Assembly: GCF_001649575.2 (NCBI RefSeq)
Contig: NC_051446.1
Span: forward strand, 2,558,790-2,622,789
Length of the DNA stretch: 64,000 nucleotides
Source: Kryptolebias marmoratus
Lineage: Eukaryota; Chordata; Actinopteri; Cyprinodontiformes; Rivulidae
Reading direction: 5' to 3'
A program made the position numbers and the translations under genes. Below, piece after piece: positions 60,201-64,000 of this stretch (the stretch's first letter is position 1; each line of letters starts with the position of its first letter). Under the pieces are notes generated by a model. That model was not told the DNA's origin. It did not search any database and worked only from the letters and a program-made list of their open reading frames with translations.

Positions 60201-60302
60201 CTAAAGTGTGCAATTTGGTTCCTCAGTAAAGTCATGAGACGTCTTCTGATGGACTCAAACTGTTCCTTTTCTTCCACAGTCACAGTTCCCATCCCATCAG
60301 GC
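60201..60302 (-). CDS. cadps2: CADPS-family exon D (minus strand)
   Basis: On the minus strand the acceptor is gtcttctcag|g and the donor ttag|gtatga. The 102-base exon starts with one base that, joined to ag at the end of exon C, makes Arg. It continues [20 protein letters not shown], then [13 protein letters not shown], and ends with ag of the next Arg, completed by exon E. It aligns with PDGIGTV.VEEKERFEEIK and LLENQI.HFR of CADPS proteins. So the true order is C (35 kb, +) to D (60 kb, -) to E (53 kb, -). Phase agreement at both ends argues against a pseudogene or a second gene. Confidence 0.95.
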
Positions 60303-62459
60303 CTGAGAAGACAAAAGTAAGACACACAACACTATTAGCTGGTGGTTATAAACAATGGCTGAAATGAAGCAGTTTGATTTTTTAAAAGGAATTTATTATT
60401 GTTAAAGCAAAAACAGATAAGGCTGGTGTGCCATTACCACATACTGTCAAAACTGAAATTAGTGCAACTCTTAGATAAATCTTTTTACAGCCAGATGACC
60501 ATGGACGTGCAATTAGTTGACAATATTACTGAGAAGCAATGGTGACCTGGTGACATTTTCTATTGTCAGATATTGGAGCTAGAGTTGTCTTACCTCATGA
60601 ATTTCTTTTGTTCAATATCAAATTTAGAAATGGACCTTCAGAGCAAGATTGTAAGGTAAGATGCTTTGTTTTGTGTTTTGGCAAATACCTATAGGTCTAT
60701 GTTTTCTGGCACTCACTAGTCAGGACTGCCAAAAAAGCCATGATTTGTGCAGCATTTGTTGCAAGGCTTCGGATCTGAAAGGTGTGGTCAGTCAAGTATT
60801 TCCTGCTTCTTAGCTGGAGCATACTATGTTGCAGCTTTATGATGTACCTTATTACTATTCCACCATTATGCTTCCATTACTGTCACAACTTTTAGTTTGG
60901 TATGCCTTCACTAAAGGGAGCAGAAACTCTCATCTCTCACCCAAGCTCTAATTGACTAACATTATTTCTGAGTTCTAAATTTCATCTTCAAATGTGAAAT
61001 AGAGGGCCTCTTTAACCAGTCATACCTGCTACATAATCCACTGCACATAAATAAACATTCCTCTGGATGGCCACCAGCATTTTTAGTCACTCATGGTTCA
61101 AGAACTTTTTTGGGTTTGACTTATGGTTTTCACATAGTGAAAATTTGTTTGCTTCTCCATCTCTAGTTTGAATTTCTGTCTGCCTGTCTGACAGTACTAC
61201 TGAGTGTGCTTCACCCTTCCTTTTTTTCAGAAAAAAAAGGCAAGAATCACCATGGCAACCGGTGACTCCACAGATCTTAATCACTCGATCCAATAACATT
61301 CTTTGTTACATTATTCGGTCATGGCTACTTTCGTATAGTTTAAGCAGTTGTGTCATGATTAGAATTTTAAATGAAGTAGATGTATGTATGTATGTATTTG
61401 CACACTGCTGGGGATTGAATATCCTCAGATCGAGTAACAACCTCCTTACCACTGGGCTGAAGCCACTACCTAGAATGTTGTCTGTGCCATAAACTGTGAA
61501 TTAAATATTTTAAATATTTAAGTAGCATCGAAAGACTGTTTATTTACTTTTATTCATAGAAAGTTTCCTTAACTTCCATAGTTTTCTTTCAGAATTTCCA
61601 CTGCTTGGTTTTTTCTGATGCCATTATTTTTTATCTTTGGAGAGTTGGAAATGTACCATCAGGACCCGAGCAGAGTTGTTGATACTCAATGCACAGCGGT
61701 CAGAGGCTGAATCACTGAAGGCTTTTATAAGAACAACTCATTAACAGACAACCTCTGTGCTTTTCCCCTCCAGCAATCGCGAGTGCCGTTTGGAGAGGCT
61801 GCTTTTTTTCTTTCAGCAGCATAGAGAAAGCCCAGAAAGTCAAGGCTGGTTGCTCTGAGTACTGATTGCATTTTTTCCCGTTTTCACCAAAGTGCCTATT
61901 CAGACGAAGGCAAGGGGGAATGGAGACTTTAAAAACATTAATGAAGCATTCAATGAACATTTTTTCTTTTGCTTCACTGCCTCTACCAAGATGGGTTGTG
62001 TGGAGAAAGATGTGACTGAAACAGTGGGCTGGATTGGTTGACTTTTAGGTTATGATGGAATGTGCATGATTGGTTTATTTGGCAAAAACAAGCCACTCAG
62101 ACTTGTCAGAATGAAAAGGAAACCAAAGAAGAAAAACAATTTTAGCAGTTTGAAGTTATATTTAAATTTTTATTGTTCTTTGAAGCCATTTTCTCTTCAT
62201 CTTTCATTTGTTGCTGTATCAGATTTTCAGTGGGTACAAATTTGTTATACTGTATATAGAATTGTCTAAGTGGTTACTGTGAAAAAGTTTTGATTTTGAT
62301 TGTGTTCCAACATTTGAAAGCGAAACCTTCTAGCCCACTTAGAGACTGATAAGATAGAACAACAATGCTACGGTAAGGGTAGCCAGGACGACAGGTTAGG
62401 AGGGAGGTACCATTATTCCCACCATCTAAGTATGGATACCAAACCCCATTGATAAACCG
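60303..62459. other. Intron C-D side, no gene seen
   Basis: 61640-61960 is a repeat-free, GC-richer stretch and a candidate conserved noncoding element. A weak X-box-like tcaccatggcaacc lies at 61247-61260, and a (GTAT)n run at 61377-61397. No exon is recognisable. Confidence 0.45.
61377..61397. repeat. (GTAT)n microsatellite
   Basis: About five tandem tgta units. Confidence 0.9.
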
Positions 62460-64000
62460 CAAGGAACTGAATGTGAGGGGAGCTGATCTGAGAATTAAGG
62501 TTGGCACCAAGCTAGATGCTTATCACCTGCAACCCTTATCAAGGCTAAGGAACGATGTACCCTCTGAAAGTCTGCTAGAAGATGTGAATGCAGCACTGCT
62601 AAGTATCCTGACTGATACCATCACAAAGACCAATAAGCTGGTACACACCACAGCAAACACTAATTCTTGACATAGTTGGCTATACAATCAAGCCTACAAG
62701 CAATAAAGATCATTGTCCTCCATGGAGGAGGAGGCTGAAAGTTAAGATCAATACAACTCTGAGAAAAAATAGCCAACTGTCAGAGAAACAAAGGTGCATT
62801 GAAACAGGATCCATCACAGAAAAACAGCAACTTGTCCATACCCGAGGCTCTAGAGACTGTCAAACAATGCCTCAAAGCTCTGGCTACTCTTCTAAGGAGT
62901 TACACTCAAGAAGCCTAACCCAGGAGAATAAATATGGTATTCTCCACAACAGTATCCAAAGTGTACTCTCAATGGCAGGAGAATAACAAGAGTAGATCCA
63001 CCCAGAGCTAAGATTGAGCAATACTGGAGAAAGATTTGGGAGAAGGAGGCATCACACAATGATAATGCCCCCTGGCTTCAGGATCTAAGATCTAAACACA
63101 CCAATCACCCATAGCAAGAACCAGTCTCTATCACAGTGGCAGAGTCTCAGGAATGAAAAGCTGGACTGCACCAGGGACATAGGAGCTCCTATCAGGCATC
63201 ATAGCAGCTAAGATGAATAGGCACATGGGTCAATACTTGAGCAAGGCACAGAAAGGAATTGGCACCAACACCAGGGGAGCCGAGCACCAGTTACTGGTTA
63301 ACAGAACCATAGCTTGAAACTGTAAGACCAGACACACAAACCTGTGTACTGCCTGCATTGACTACAAGAACACATATGACTTGATACCCCACACATGGAT
63401 ACTGGAGTGCTTGAAACAGTACAACTGATGCTTTGTCCCCACTACTGCTTTGCATGAACCTGAACTCTCTCAGCCAGATGACTGCAAAGAGTGGCTAAGG
63501 ATACCACCTCCAAGGTAGAACAGTCATCAGTTATCTCCTCTACATGGATAACATCAAGCTGTATGCCAAAAGTGAGCGAGATATTGACTCACTGATCCAC
63601 CTCACCAGGATATACAGCAAGGACGTTGGTAAGTAATTTGGACTTGATAAGTTCAACCAAATGGTGTCCATAAGAGGAAAGGTGATAACAACTGAAGAGG
63701 CAGCCACAACCAAATACCTACAGAAAGTAAGGCATGTCCTGAAGAGCCAGCTGAAAGATAAGAACAAAGTCCAAGCCATCAACACATATGCACTGCCAGG
63801 CATCAGATACCCTGCTGCTATGCATGGAAGGTTTCACCCTAAGTCCAGCACCCCGAGATGGTGCACTAGGAGAAAAGAAGAAGGCATAAGACTAGTGATC
63901 ATCAGAGCTACTATAGGATGCAACAACCAAAATACTGGAGTACATCAGGAACAAAGCCCCCAATGATGATCTGCTAAGTGAATGTCTCAGGCAGTTTCAG
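62460..64000 (+). mobile_element. LINE remnant, restriction-like-endonuclease type, copy 3 (runs off the window)
   Basis: Begins with pieces of the region upstream of the reverse transcriptase (LNVRGADLRIKVGTKLDAY, 62468-62525). Reverse-transcriptase fragments follow at 63180-63630 (ITKMNRHM-like, then LLYMDNIKLYAKSERDIDSL, a mutated YMDD), and then VITTEEAATTKYLQKVRHVL (63682-63741), INTYALPGIRYPAAMHGRFH and PKSSTPRW. It breaks off at the window end at the equivalent of position 1090 in copy 1. Frames are interrupted many times. Confidence 0.85.

Overview
The window reads as intronic DNA of a teleost fish. It is AT-rich, packed with transposable elements (TEs) typical of ray-finned fish (Tc1-like and hAT DNA transposons, L2-type, RTE-type and restriction-like-endonuclease LINEs, solo LTRs), and carries short exons separated by introns of 6.8 to 18 kb. 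Three N-gaps of uneven length (12409-12747, 49211-50199, 58812-59559) show a scaffold built from several contigs. The species cannot be named from the sequence.

The only host gene I can support is a CADPS-family gene (calcium-dependent secretion activator, CAPS), most like cadps2. Five consecutive internal exons are visible. Exons A (2819-3019), B (16762-16898) and C (34993-35180) lie on the + strand. Exons D (60201-60302) and E (53348-53411) lie on the - strand, D before E. All splice sites are AG/GT, and codon phases match across every junction A-B-C-D-E, including the junction where the strand changes. The gene is therefore one unit, and the part of the scaffold holding D and E is inverted relative to A-C. 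The likeliest left breakpoint is the 989-base gap at 49211-50199, which lies inside an L2 LINE; either the scaffold is misjoined or the locus carries a real inversion that would break the gene. No promoter, first exon or last exon is present.

Layout: 0.4-2.6 kb LINE wreckage; 2.8 kb exon A; 5.3-7.0 kb a modular noncoding repeat and a hairpin repeat; 9-10.3 kb dispersed repeats; 12-13 kb a family with an L2-like tail and a small-protein reading frame, across gap 1; 15 kb a Tc1 element; 16.8 kb exon B; 18.6-19.3 kb a hAT element with 8-bp target duplications; 21.5 kb a palindromic CACATGTG MITE; 23-25.3 kb the second small-protein element and a Tc1 element; 30-33.6 kb DNA transposons and a LINE; 35 kb exon C; 40.2-44.2 kb a four-layer nest of TEs; 49-50.7 kb L2 LINE and gap 2; 51.4-52.9 kb a hAT element carrying an RTE deletion derivative; 53.4 kb exon E; 56-57.2 kb a Tc1 element; 58.8-59.7 kb gap 3 and a minisatellite; 60.2 kb exon D; 62.5-64 kb a LINE running off the end.

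The protein part encoded here is the end of the PH domain and the stretch leading to the MUN/MHD region, used for phosphoinositide and syntaxin/SNARE engagement in dense-core vesicle priming. Everything else is intron. All TE coding regions seen are broken by stops, frameshifts, deletions or gaps. No prokaryote-like operon, CRISPR array, tRNA or rRNA gene was seen.
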